A DNA stretch of 64,000 bases, from assembly GCA_016932075.1 (NCBI GenBank), contig JAFGDP010000106.1:24944-88943 (forward strand), written 5' to 3'. The stretch's first letter is position 1. Each line of letters starts with the position of its first letter. A program made the position numbers and the translations under genes. This document shows, in pieces, positions 18,307-26,680 of the stretch. Source of the stretch: Chitinispirillaceae bacterium. GTDB lineage: Bacteria > Fibrobacterota > Chitinivibrionia > Chitinivibrionales > Chitinispirillaceae. Under the pieces are notes generated by a model that saw only the letters and a list, made by a program, of their open reading frames with translations, had not been told where the DNA came from and did no database searches.

Positions 18307-20814
18307 CTACCTCACCCTCACCATGGGTACTACCTGCTCAATCCCCTCACCCTTAACTCGCAAAAGGTAAGTAGTTGAGGATTGTACCCGCTCTTGGTTA
18401 TGGGGTACGACGGTTATGTTTTGCTTCAGCTCACCCTGGTATAGGATTTCAATTGTTCTTCCGCAGAGATCGAGCCGCTCGACAATAACGCGGGTACCTG
18501 GTGGTAGATTCAGAATCAAGCCGCGGCCGGTCACACGGACAGCCTGCGGTGAAGAAACAGCAAACGTTCGCTTGAGCGCCGTGGTATTCCATCGCAGCGG
18601 ATCGCCGGCAAGCTCGTTAAGGTACATCTCGAGGTTGGTGTACTGATCAAGCGAAAGATTGGTATTGTTCCGGTCCTCGGCATTGTTCGGATTCAGGTTG
18701 TGCGCAGTCTCCCATGCGTCAGGCATGCCGTCATGGTCGGTGTCGGTTGGCGGCGTGCCGCCTGTCATGGTCGGATACCCGCCGGCGTCGTCCTGAGCGT
18801 CGAGGATACCCTTATATCCGTCTTTGCTGCCGGTATAGGTGTAGGTACCGTTCCGTGCTTCCCTGATGACACGGGTATCGATCGGATCAAGCTTTGGTTT
18901 TATCGCGCCGACATTAGCCAGCACATCGGCGTACGCCTCATCAGGCGTCTTTGGCGTCACACTGACGGGAAAAAGCGGAGAATTGCTCCTGACCTCGGCA
19001 ACGGTATTGAACTTTGAGATACACATGCTCCAGTTGTCGGAATTCGGGTTGAGGAGGACACTGCCGGACGCGTTCACCATTTTATTGTTCACGATATACG
19101 CCTTCTGCATGTCGCCGGTATTGAGCTCATCACCGTCAATGGATGCAAGCTGCATGAGCGTGCTCGCGGGTCCGGCCTTGTAATAATTGCCGATAAAATT
19201 GCACTGCCGCACCCCGCCGTCGGTGGTACGGTGTCGCCAGTTATAGACCACATTATTGATAATTTCCACATACCCGCCGTACGTTTTTGCATCCTGTTCC
19301 ATACCGCCGGCAAGCGACCAGTTGCGGCCAGCGCAATGCGCATGCAGATTAAATAAAAAGCTCCCGTACTTACCGCTGATTGAAGCGGCAAAAGAATGTT
19401 CGCCGTTAAAGTGAACTGAATTATTCAAAGCCTCTGAAACCAGGTTTCTCTGATAGGTAATGTTTTTCGCGCCGCGCGAGCTGTATGCTTCGTCGACCGA
19501 CCAGCTTATTGAACAGTGATCGATGATGCAGTGATCGCAGGATGCCATGCCCATGCCGTCCATGGCATCCTGAGCGTAATCTCCTACCCTGAGACGGATA
19601 TTCCGGATAATCACGTCTTTAGAGCCCAGCGGTCCCATTGCATACCGGGTCACGCAGATCCCGTCGCCCGGCGCGGTCTGGCCGGCAACATACACGTCCC
19701 CGCCATCACTTGGAATGATCAATTTACTGCTGAGAGGAACGACGCCGCCGACCCTGAACACGATGGTGCGCGGCCCTTTCTCCGTTACCAGCGCATGGCG
19801 CAAACTGCCTGATCCGTCATCATTGAGATTGGTGACCTCAACCACGCGCCCGCCCCTGCCGCCGCGCGTAAAACGGCCATAGCCCATTGCGGTGGGGAAC
19901 GCCAAACGGCGTACACGAAAGGGCAGCACGTCGCCTTTTGTAACCGATCCGCTGAATTTCTCGTCAACGCGCCACCAGTAGGTTGTGAACGTCGAGAGAC
20001 CGGAAAGGGTATACTTTGCCGAAGACTGGTTGGCTTTGAATTCCGGCGAAGTGGTGGTGGCGTTATCCACGCTGGCCGAATCCTCGCCAAGATACACGTC
20101 GTGCGACAAAGCTCCCTGCGCCGCGGTCCAGTTGAGCCCGTTCTCCATTGCATAGTGATCGTCACCTTCGGCCGGCGTGAATTTCGAGATTTTTTTCGCG
20201 GGATCGGTACCGTCGATCTCAAAGGCGTTGAGCACGACGTTACTGCTTGAGGAAAACTTCACCACAACATTTGTTCCCGCCTGCGCATCGAACTCCACAT
20301 ACGCGCGTACGGCATCGACATCGTTTGCCACGCGTGTCGGGACCCGTATTCCACTCGTTTTGACCGCGCCATTGACTGAAATGTCCATGGGGCTGCCGGC
20401 CATGTTATCGTAAAAACTGTGCCAGGTGACAAGGCTGTGCTTTCCCGCGGCAAGCCCGCTTATCACCATCTCCATGGCGCAGTTCGACGTTCCCTCCTCG
20501 ATGGTCAGGCCGTCGACCGTAAGCGTGGCGCCGGTCGTGAGCAGACCCTTGTACCAGCCGCATTTGATACCGGCGCCCGAAGAGCCGGCGTTGCGGAAGG
20601 TGACGGTGATGCCGCTGAAAACGGTGCTGACCGTGGTCGCGCTCGCCGGCGCCCAGTTGTGCCAGCGTAACGTATACATGTCAGTCCTGCCAGGGCTGAG
20701 ATAATCGATGTCCACGCGAAGACCGTTGGCGTGGAGCGTGATTGTTGCGAGCAGCAGTATCGCACCAGCGAACAGCGCAGTGCCGGTTCTTCTATAATTC
20801 GCGACTCGATGCAT
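18307..20814 (-). CDS. Large secreted pectate lyase with N-terminal beta-sandwich and sorting tail
   Basis: An 835-aa extracellular enzyme expected to cleave polygalacturonan by beta-elimination. After a signal peptide come an N-terminal carbohydrate-binding-like beta-sandwich (about 30-200) and a fibronectin-like linker domain (about 210-305). The right-handed parallel beta-helix (about 310-700) shows the typical GRGGRVVEVTNLNDDGSGSLRHAL opening and HCIIDHCSISWSVDEAYS core. A dockerin-like or calcium-binding DTDHDGMPDAWE stretch precedes the sorting tail. The ribosome site GGAG is present. It is the most 3' gene of the island. Exact PL family assignment (PL1-like) is by motif only. Confidence 0.85.
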   Translation of the reverse strand: MHRVANYRRTGTALFAGAILLLATITLHANGLRVDIDYLSPGRTDMYTLRWHNWAPASATTVSTVFSGITVTFRNAGSSGAGIKCGWYKGLLTTGATLTVDGLTIEEGTSNCAMEMVISGLAAGKHSLVTWHSFYDNMAGSPMDISVNGAVKTSGIRVPTRVANDVDAVRAYVEFDAQAGTNVVVKFSSSSNVVLNAFEIDGTDPAKKISKFTPAEGDDHYAMENGLNWTAAQGALSHDVYLGEDSASVDNATTTSPEFKANQSSAKYTLSGLSTFTTYWWRVDEKFSGSVTKGDVLPFRVRRLAFPTAMGYGRFTRGGRGGRVVEVTNLNDDGSGSLRHALVTEKGPRTIVFRVGGVVPLSSKLIIPSDGGDVYVAGQTAPGDGICVTRYAMGPLGSKDVIIRNIRLRVGDYAQDAMDGMGMASCDHCIIDHCSISWSVDEAYSSRGAKNITYQRNLVSEALNNSVHFNGEHSFAASISGKYGSFLFNLHAHCAGRNWSLAGGMEQDAKTYGGYVEIINNVVYNWRHRTTDGGVRQCNFIGNYYKAGPASTLMQLASIDGDELNTGDMQKAYIVNNKMVNASGSVLLNPNSDNWSMCISKFNTVAEVRSNSPLFPVSVTPKTPDEAYADVLANVGAIKPKLDPIDTRVIREARNGTYTYTGSKDGYKGILDAQDDAGGYPTMTGGTPPTDTDHDGMPDAWETAHNLNPNNAEDRNNTNLSLDQYTNLEMYLNELAGDPLRWNTTALKRTFAVSSPQAVRVTGRGLILNLPPGTRVIVERLDLCGRTIEILYQGELKQNITVVPHNQERVQSSTTYLLRVKGEGIEQVVPMVRVR

Positions 20815-21295
20815 TCGAATTCTCCTGCTAAACGGTTTTATATATCAATATAAACCGGTTTTATCAACTTCTGTCTTGTGAAATACCGGCAATAAGCTAT
20901 AAAAATCAGGCGGAATAATAAATCCTTGTCTTACCATGGGCGCCCCGCAGCCGCGGCGGTTCTCCTCCGTGCTCTCGCCACGCTACGCGGGCGAGCCGGT
21001 ATTTGCATCCCTGCGGCCATATGGACGCTTCGTTACGCTGCGCTCCTCAGCGTCCGTATGGCCTGGGTCTGCAAATGCTGGCAGCGTCATTCCATTTCCG
21101 CTGCCACACTCCGTCGCCCCTGGCGCAAAAACCGCGCGTTAAATTCCCTCTTCGAACGTATCAAAGATCAGGATACCTCGGGCAGTAAAACCTATACAAA
21201 AGGTCGGCCGCACAAGCATCCGCTTAAAAATCTCCGGGGAAAAGCCGTATGACCGTCAACGTGAAACTGTTAACTTTGTACAGCTCATTCTTTCT
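20815..21295. other. Intergenic region with GC-rich palindromic DNA, no convincing gene
   Basis: A 481-bp gap between the pectinesterase stop and the pectate lyase start on the minus strand. The part from 20930 to 21150 is much more GC-rich than the AT-rich flank and contains an inverted repeat at 20974-20995 and the large palindrome at 21001-21076. A 108-codon open frame across it has no ribosome site and low-complexity Ala/Arg composition, so it is not called. Confidence 0.6.
21001..21076. repeat. 76-nt imperfect palindrome, possible mobile/REP-like element
   Basis: Inner arms 21015-21029 and 21049-21063 pair over 15 bp with a single G-U type mismatch; outer arms ATTTGCA (21001-21007) and TGCAAAT (21070-21076) pair perfectly; internal loops are 7 and 6 nt and the apical loop is 19 nt. 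A second small inverted repeat (CTCGCC/GGCGAG, 20974-20995) lies beside it. No T run follows on either strand. Confidence 0.6.
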
Positions 21296-22591
21296 TCACT
21301 TAACCTGCAGCGGCACTATCGCACATACTTCTTTGCCGCAATTTCTCACATTGACTATATACACACCCTTAACAAGATCCATTTTCCCCGGAGAAACCGA
21401 CAAGGCGGCATTCCCCATGACCCGTACGCTCCGGATCGTTTTTCCGTCGAGCGAATGGATTGACAGAAAAACGGGTGTGCCGGGCGTCATTCCCGAAATA
21501 CGTACGCTGCGATTTCCTAGGCCGGGTGAAACTGCCAGGCTCCCGCGTGGCATCGGTATCCGCGTTTTCGTACCAGTGGATCCCGATAGATACAGGTTCA
21601 ACGTAGCAAGCGGACTCCAATTGTCCGTTACCGGCGGATCGGTATAGGTGGTCCTGAACACATCGGCGATCGTATAGGTTGCGGCCTGCGCGTCGGTGAG
21701 CTGTCTGGCCCAGCTTACCCTGCCGGAGGTGTTCGCACCGGCGCCGGTGTTTTTGTATTCGGAATAACGGGCCGTTGCCTCGTTTGCCGGATCTCCCCAG
21801 TTGTCCCACCCGGCCGCCTTGATGCAGGAGGTCATGGAGCAGTACTGGTACGACACCGCCGAATACGGGCGCCACGGTCTGCCGAGCGCGGTTGAAACGC
21901 CGGACGCGCCGGAAATCGTGCAATACCGGTATACATACCCGTAGGTCACGTACTGTTCGGTCGAGGCAGCGGTGAGCGCCGTACCGCCGTAACTGTAAAT
22001 TTCACAACTGTCGAACCATGTTGTTGACGCCCCGAACATGAAGTCCGTGGTTCCTTCTATATAGCATTTTCTGACCAAAATCCGGCACCGGATGCCGTAC
22101 CAGGTATCCTGACGGCCTAAAAATTTGCAATTGTAAAAAATAGCCTTGTCACCGGAAATGCGGATGCCAACCGCCTGCCCTACCGGTCCTGACGAATTTT
22201 CGAACGTGACATTGAGCGCGCAGAAACCGTCCCCGTTGATAAACGTGCTCGACGAACCGCTGGTGCCGTACTCCTCACCGGTCGCAGGGTTGATCTTGCT
22301 CGCGTAATTGTCATAGGTTAGCTTGACATTGTCGCGGCTCTGACCGATGATTGTCACGTTTTTCCTGTTTGACTCCAGTGTCAGCACTTCCTTGTACGTG
22401 CCGTTCTTGATGTAAATCACCGTTCGTGTGGTGCTGTTCTGTGGCACGGCGTTGAACGCTGCCTGGACCGTGCTGTGGGTGCCTGATCCGTCCTTGGCCA
22501 CGGTCATATCATACCTGATGTTGGCATTCAGCGCACATGCTGCAAGAAATATAAAACATACTATCGGCATGATTCTTGTACAAACGTTCAT
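21296..22591 (-). CDS. Secreted pectinesterase (CE8) with sorting tail
   Basis: A 431-aa enzyme that demethylates pectin, preparing it for the neighbouring lyases. The beta-helix carries the CE8 signatures GPVGQAVGIRI, LGRQDTWYG (catalytic Asp), TTDFMFGAS (catalytic Asp) and LGRPWRPYS (substrate Arg). A signal peptide covers residues 1-23 and the C-terminus ends with the shared tail (GVYIVNVRNCGKEVCAIVPLQVK region). The ATG at 22591 with GAAAGG 7 nt upstream is preferred over a GTG at 22609. It starts 14 bp after the stop of the GH43 gene, so the two are co-transcribed. Confidence 0.93.
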   Translation of the reverse strand: MNVCTRIMPIVCFIFLAACALNANIRYDMTVAKDGSGTHSTVQAAFNAVPQNSTTRTVIYIKNGTYKEVLTLESNRKNVTIIGQSRDNVKLTYDNYASKINPATGEEYGTSGSSSTFINGDGFCALNVTFENSSGPVGQAVGIRISGDKAIFYNCKFLGRQDTWYGIRCRILVRKCYIEGTTDFMFGASTTWFDSCEIYSYGGTALTAASTEQYVTYGYVYRYCTISGASGVSTALGRPWRPYSAVSYQYCSMTSCIKAAGWDNWGDPANEATARYSEYKNTGAGANTSGRVSWARQLTDAQAATYTIADVFRTTYTDPPVTDNWSPLATLNLYLSGSTGTKTRIPMPRGSLAVSPGLGNRSVRISGMTPGTPVFLSIHSLDGKTIRSVRVMGNAALSVSPGKMDLVKGVYIVNVRNCGKEVCAIVPLQVK

Positions 22592-22605
22592 GATCGCCTT
22601 TCTTT

Positions 22606-24522
22606 TCACTTCGTTGATGTTGAAAATGCGACGACTCCTTTTCCCAATCGACTCTTTTTAGCTCGCAGGTCATAGAGATACATACCTGATCCGAGACCCG
22701 TGCTCTCAACCGTGATGCTATTGTCACCAATAACTCCTTGCTGCCGGATTTCTTTCACTTTTGTCCCCAGGACATTATACAGGGAGAGAATAACCATTGT
22801 TGACTTTGGCAGCTCAAACGAGATCCTGCCCTGCTTGATCATGGCGAAACCAGATGATTCAACAGAGCCATGGTCGTCGTTTCCGGGAACGATTGCGGTT
22901 ATATACGACCCGTATCGGTCGACATTGACCCAATCAAAATCCGCATAGCCAGTAGAGGACGTTCCGCTCGGGCTGGTCGCAAAGATGCCAATCTTGGCGC
23001 CGATCCATTTAGCCGCTGTCGCTGGAAATAGGGAACCGACCTGCGTATAGCGGTTGCCGTCAATGCTGTATTCAAATTTGCACGAACCGGAAGGTCCGGC
23101 AACCGCTATCCTCAGAAACAGTGTGCTGTCGGAAAGTTTGATATCCGACGAGCTTTCGGTCGCGGAATTGGTGAGGTACAGTCCGTCGGCTTTTTTAACC
23201 ACGGCAAGCAGGGAGTAGGTCTGGCCGACCACAATGACGCCGGCGCGCTCGCCCGCCGCTTTTAGATGGGCGGTCAGTTTGGTCGCGAACGAAAATGAGT
23301 CAGCTGGAAATTTCTGGAGAAGAAGGTTCGGTACCAATTTGTAATCCGGAATTGCCGATGGCAATGCGACCGTATTGAGACGCAGAAATCCTTTGTTTGT
23401 GGTGAGACTCAGCCAATCTGGTTTTGAATTGGCATACCACTGCCATTGCAGCCCCAGCGTGTCCGAACCGAAATTGTCCGATGTCTGCGGGGTTTCGATT
23501 GGAGATGTTTGTCCGACCGCAGGTTTCGTGTAAGTTACTACCGGGTTCCCGCAGCCGTCGCTGTTGGCGTCGGTGCCGATCACGGGCCAGTCATTGACCC
23601 ATGCCATTGGTTGCAGGTGTACGACGCGGCCATATACGCCCTTGTCCTGAAAGTGGATGAACCATGACTGCTTTTCGTCGGGCGTGGTGACCCATCCGCC
23701 CTGGTGCGGACCGTTTATAAGCGTGCCGCCCCTTTCCATCACTTTTTTGTATTCCCACGGGCCATTGATACTGGTCGCGCGTAACGCCATCTGCCAGCCG
23801 TTTGTCACACCACCGGCAGGCGCGAGTATATAGTAGTAATTACCTCGTTTATACAGTTTGGGGCCTTCTATCGTGACTAGCAGTTCAGGAGAGGTGGTAT
23901 TGCCGTCAATGACCATGATGCTGTCGGATATCTGCGAGTTGTCCGCCGAAAGTTTGCGAATGGTCAGGATGCTCTTGAATCCGATGCGCGAGTTGGCATA
24001 GGCGTGAACGATATACCCCTGGCCGTTGCTGTCCCAGAACGGGCAGACATCGATCCATCCTTTGGTCGACTTGATCAGCTTGAGCATCCAGGGGCCTTCT
24101 GCCTTGTCAGCGCGTGCCATGTAAACACCGAAATCAGGATCGCCATACGTAATGTAAAAAGCACTATCATGGTGCCGGATGCTCGGCGCCCAAACACCGT
24201 TGGCAGGTTTGGGAACCGTGAAAGAATCAACAGGGACCTGCTGGTCAAATACTTTTCCAATAATCCGCCAGTTGACAAGATCGCGCGAGTGAAGGATCTG
24301 CAGCCCGGGCGTGCAGTTAAAACTTGATGAGGTCATGTAGTAATCACTGCCGACCCGTATCAGGTCCGGATCAGAGTAATCGGCATGAATGATGGGATTT
24401 TTGTAGGAACCGTTTCCGAGATCAGGTATCCATGGTCCCATCATGTTCAGGGGCTGGGCGTGAAGAACCGCGAGCGGGAGGGCGCACCCAACTATCGCCA
24501 TGGCCGGTATTTTTATTTTCAT
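22606..24522 (-). CDS. Secreted GH43 beta-xylosidase/arabinofuranosidase with sorting tail
   Basis: A 638-aa five-bladed propeller glycosidase probably acting on xylan or arabinoxylan side chains. The signal peptide is followed by NPIIHADYSDPDLIRVG (general base Asp) and TIEGPKLYKRGNYYY (general acid Glu); a HQGGWVTTPD segment closes the active site. A C-terminal GH43_C2-type beta-sandwich (about 350-550) follows, then the sorting tail. AAGGAG precedes the ATG by about 10 nt. It is the first gene of a GH43-pectinesterase pair; the GIY-YIG element lies immediately upstream. Confidence 0.92.
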   Translation of the reverse strand: MKIKIPAMAIVGCALPLAVLHAQPLNMMGPWIPDLGNGSYKNPIIHADYSDPDLIRVGSDYYMTSSSFNCTPGLQILHSRDLVNWRIIGKVFDQQVPVDSFTVPKPANGVWAPSIRHHDSAFYITYGDPDFGVYMARADKAEGPWMLKLIKSTKGWIDVCPFWDSNGQGYIVHAYANSRIGFKSILTIRKLSADNSQISDSIMVIDGNTTSPELLVTIEGPKLYKRGNYYYILAPAGGVTNGWQMALRATSINGPWEYKKVMERGGTLINGPHQGGWVTTPDEKQSWFIHFQDKGVYGRVVHLQPMAWVNDWPVIGTDANSDGCGNPVVTYTKPAVGQTSPIETPQTSDNFGSDTLGLQWQWYANSKPDWLSLTTNKGFLRLNTVALPSAIPDYKLVPNLLLQKFPADSFSFATKLTAHLKAAGERAGVIVVGQTYSLLAVVKKADGLYLTNSATESSSDIKLSDSTLFLRIAVAGPSGSCKFEYSIDGNRYTQVGSLFPATAAKWIGAKIGIFATSPSGTSSTGYADFDWVNVDRYGSYITAIVPGNDDHGSVESSGFAMIKQGRISFELPKSTMVILSLYNVLGTKVKEIRQQGVIGDNSITVESTGLGSGMYLYDLRAKKSRLGKGVVAFSTSTK

Positions 24523-24576
24523 CAGTTAACGGCTCTCCTTCAATGAATGGCTACGCGCACTATTTTACAATTGCAG

Positions 24577-24912
24577 TCATGTATCATTCGATTCGTCATT
24601 CCGGCGAAGGCCGGAATCCAGAATTGTAATTGACGTATAAAGATCATGCCAATCCTGATTGCTTTTCTCGATGAGATTCAATTTCCATTGTCGTTTCCAC
24701 CCTTTTATACACTTCTCCCGTTTTATGGCGCTTTCCATCGTCGGATGAATCTCAAACCAGACCAACGTATGTACCCCGTATCGATGTGTAAATCCGGGGA
24801 CAACATCATTTTTATGTTCCCAGACTCGTTTAATAATATTTGAGGTCACGCCTGTATAGAGAGTTCCGTTCCTCTTGCTTGCCATAATGTAAACAGTTGG
24901 TTGCTTTAGCAT
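24577..24912 (-). CDS. GIY-YIG endonuclease-domain protein within a repeat-bounded element
   Basis: A single GIY-YIG nuclease domain of the small YhbQ/UPF0213-like type. The start MLKQPTVYIMASKRNGTLYTGVTSNI carries both halves of the motif (VYIM and LYTG, variants of GIY and YIG), followed by the catalytic Arg in KRVWEHKND and Glu in AIKREKCIKGWKR. The last 20 codons read through the left copy of the flanking repeat (SGLRRNDES), so the original protein may have ended earlier. The start at 24912 sits 12 bp inside the right repeat; a longer frame up to 25050 would also read through that repeat. Whether it mobilises the element is inference. Confidence 0.8.
   Translation of the reverse strand: MLKQPTVYIMASKRNGTLYTGVTSNIIKRVWEHKNDVVPGFTHRYGVHTLVWFEIHPTMESAIKREKCIKGWKRQWKLNLIEKSNQDWHDLYTSITILDSGLRRNDESNDT
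24594..24621 (+). repeat. Left 28-bp hairpin repeat flanking the GIY-YIG gene
   Basis: Perfect reverse complement of 24924-24951. It contains its own hairpin, ATTCCGGC-GAAG-GCCGGAAT. Read as protein it gives the HSGEGRNP-type peptide often seen around small GIY-YIG genes. Confidence 0.85.
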
Positions 24913-24923
24913 TTTTATTTTCA

Positions 24924-24951
24924 CTGGATTCCGGCCTTCGCCGGAATGACG
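24924..24951 (-). repeat. Right 28-bp hairpin repeat flanking the GIY-YIG gene
   Basis: Perfect reverse complement of 24594-24621, giving a 358-bp unit from outer edge to outer edge. No target-site duplication was seen outside the repeats. Confidence 0.85.
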
Positions 24952-25000
24952 TTTATTCATCTTTAGCCATTCAGGACAGAAACTATGAATGCGACCCTTA

Positions 25001-26245
25001 TTAGTAATGCGCCCTGAGTACGCTCCTGATCGCCTTGCCGCTCCGGTCATTAAACAGGGAAACTACATATAGTCCATGCCCCGGCAACCTGCAACCTATA
25101 ATGGATTGTCCGCTCTGGCGGAACCTGTATAGCATCCTGCCACTGGTCGTCATGACTACCACCCTATACTCGCCCGGAAAGTCAGCCCAGATGCGCAGGG
25201 AGTTCAACGCATCCGGCATCACATCGAGAAGTGTTTTTTCCTTATGCAAACTTTGACCCGACGTAACGCTGGTATTTCCCGTATACTGCTCCCCGATCGA
25301 CGCATTTGGTCCTGCGCCGGCGGACACAATGCTTTTAACCTGTGCTGTCGCATCGAGGGTATACGAATAGTAACTTTTAATATCGTATGGCGGTGTCGTC
25401 ACATTTCCGGTGTTTGACCCGCTGCACCCGCTGAACTGAAGGCCGGAGATGTATAGCTTGGCGTTATCGCTGATCTGCACCGGGTTCTTTGCATTTTCAA
25501 AATAACTGTTTTCTATGATCACCCTCGCTTCGCCGCGGGCCAGATTCCCGTAGCTCATTGATTTTCTGACAAAATTGTTGTACAGATGCCCGATCCCCAT
25601 GTCGAAGCTCGGGTTCCGCTGGTTGGTGCTGTCGAAATAGCAGTGATGGATCGTGGTCCTGAAATCGGTCGCCGAGGTCCAGCCGACGCCGAAGGTCTTG
25701 TTGTGATTGCTCATGTGCACCCAGGATACGGTCACATAATCACACGCATGGCGCAGGTCGATCAGGCCGTCGCAATTGTGGGTGAACCAGCAGTGGTCGA
25801 TCCAGAGGTGGTGGCAGCTGTCCGCCTGTATACCGTCCCAGTCCGTATCTTTGCAGTCGTAATTTCCCTCCACATACGAGTCGCGGTTGATGAGGTTCCT
25901 GATGATAATATTCTGTTGGAGAATGATATGGAGCTCTATCTGGTACAGTGTCGCGTCATTTCCAAGTCCGACAATGGTCTTGTTGGATTTGACATTAACG
26001 CCATCGCCTTTGTTGGGAGGCGTGATTCTGCCCTTTACAAGAATGATATACGGATCCGACGACTCGGCATATTTCTTGAGATCGGCGAATGTGGTAGCGG
26101 TCACTGTTTTTCCGCCCGCCCCGCCGGTGGTGGTGGTGAGCCCTTTTCCGCTTATTGCGGCGAATCCGTCGGGTTTGTCCTGGGAAAACGCGAGACTACA
26201 TACCAGAATGGCAATTAAACCGGTAAGTTTTTTCTGGCTGTTCAT
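25001..26245 (-). CDS. Secreted pectate lyase, PL1 family, with sorting tail
   Basis: A 414-aa parallel beta-helix lyase for polygalacturonan. After the signal peptide (ends ...SLAFSQ) come SNKTIVGLG, DGIQADSCHHLWIDHCWF (the PL1 WIDH motif with calcium-binding Asp residues), and IGHLYNNFV. The RxPxxR catalytic motif reads RNPSFD: the first Arg (Bronsted base in PL1) and Pro are kept but the second Arg is Asp. The shared tail ends the protein (GHGLYVVSLFNDRSG). GAGGAGG precedes the ATG. It is adjacent to a decayed IS66 transposase upstream. Confidence 0.9.
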   Translation of the reverse strand: MNSQKKLTGLIAILVCSLAFSQDKPDGFAAISGKGLTTTTGGAGGKTVTATTFADLKKYAESSDPYIILVKGRITPPNKGDGVNVKSNKTIVGLGNDATLYQIELHIILQQNIIIRNLINRDSYVEGNYDCKDTDWDGIQADSCHHLWIDHCWFTHNCDGLIDLRHACDYVTVSWVHMSNHNKTFGVGWTSATDFRTTIHHCYFDSTNQRNPSFDMGIGHLYNNFVRKSMSYGNLARGEARVIIENSYFENAKNPVQISDNAKLYISGLQFSGCSGSNTGNVTTPPYDIKSYYSYTLDATAQVKSIVSAGAGPNASIGEQYTGNTSVTSGQSLHKEKTLLDVMPDALNSLRIWADFPGEYRVVVMTTSGRMLYRFRQSGQSIIGCRLPGHGLYVVSLFNDRSGKAIRSVLRAHY

Positions 26246-26268
26246 GATGAATCCTCCTCAATGTGTAA

Positions 26269-26680
26269 CTATACAGACTCAAATAGGAATTTGACGGTGG
26301 AAAAAGATAGTGCACGCTCAAACGCATTCATAGCATTCTTGCTCTGTTTCTTTACCGTAAAGATATAGCTTCGTATATGATAGAACGTTTCTGTGCCTTT
26401 GACGCTTCGAAAGCAGCCGGATATTTTTCGTGAATTTTCATCATTCGCCCATCTCTCTCTGCGAGATTGTTATTAAAAGGTATCTTGAAATCATGCATAT
26501 ATCCCAACACTTCCGCTTAATGTTCCGCCAAGCGCGACAGATAGTTTCGCGCATCATTTTAGGCGATTCGACCTCGAACACGATTCCCTTCGTACTTACA
26601 ACGCTTGGGATTAATCCGGAGTCCCTGACGGATAATACGATCATACTTCCAGTACGTCTTCCAGATTCCTCCTGCTTTTA
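26269..26680 (-). pseudogene. Decayed IS66-family transposase, C-terminal part
   Basis: The minus-strand translation reads ...WKYDRIIRQGLRINPKR...RNYLSRLAEH, then EVLGYMHDFKIPF-NNNLAERDGRMMK, then (after a one-base shift in an A run near 26436) ISGCFRSVKGTETFYHIRSYI, which is the conserved C-terminal half of the IS66 DDE transposase. Damage: in-frame stops at 26559-26561 and 26517-26519 plus the frameshift. The fragment fills the whole space between two pectate lyase genes; its N-terminal part is missing at the junction with the 26678-27895 gene. No inverted repeats were found. Confidence 0.85.

Noticed and set aside
20926..21252. A 108-codon plus-strand frame in the GC-rich intergenic region
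   Set aside because: No ribosome site, no recognisable domain, and composition dictated by the palindromic DNA. Described as a repeat instead.
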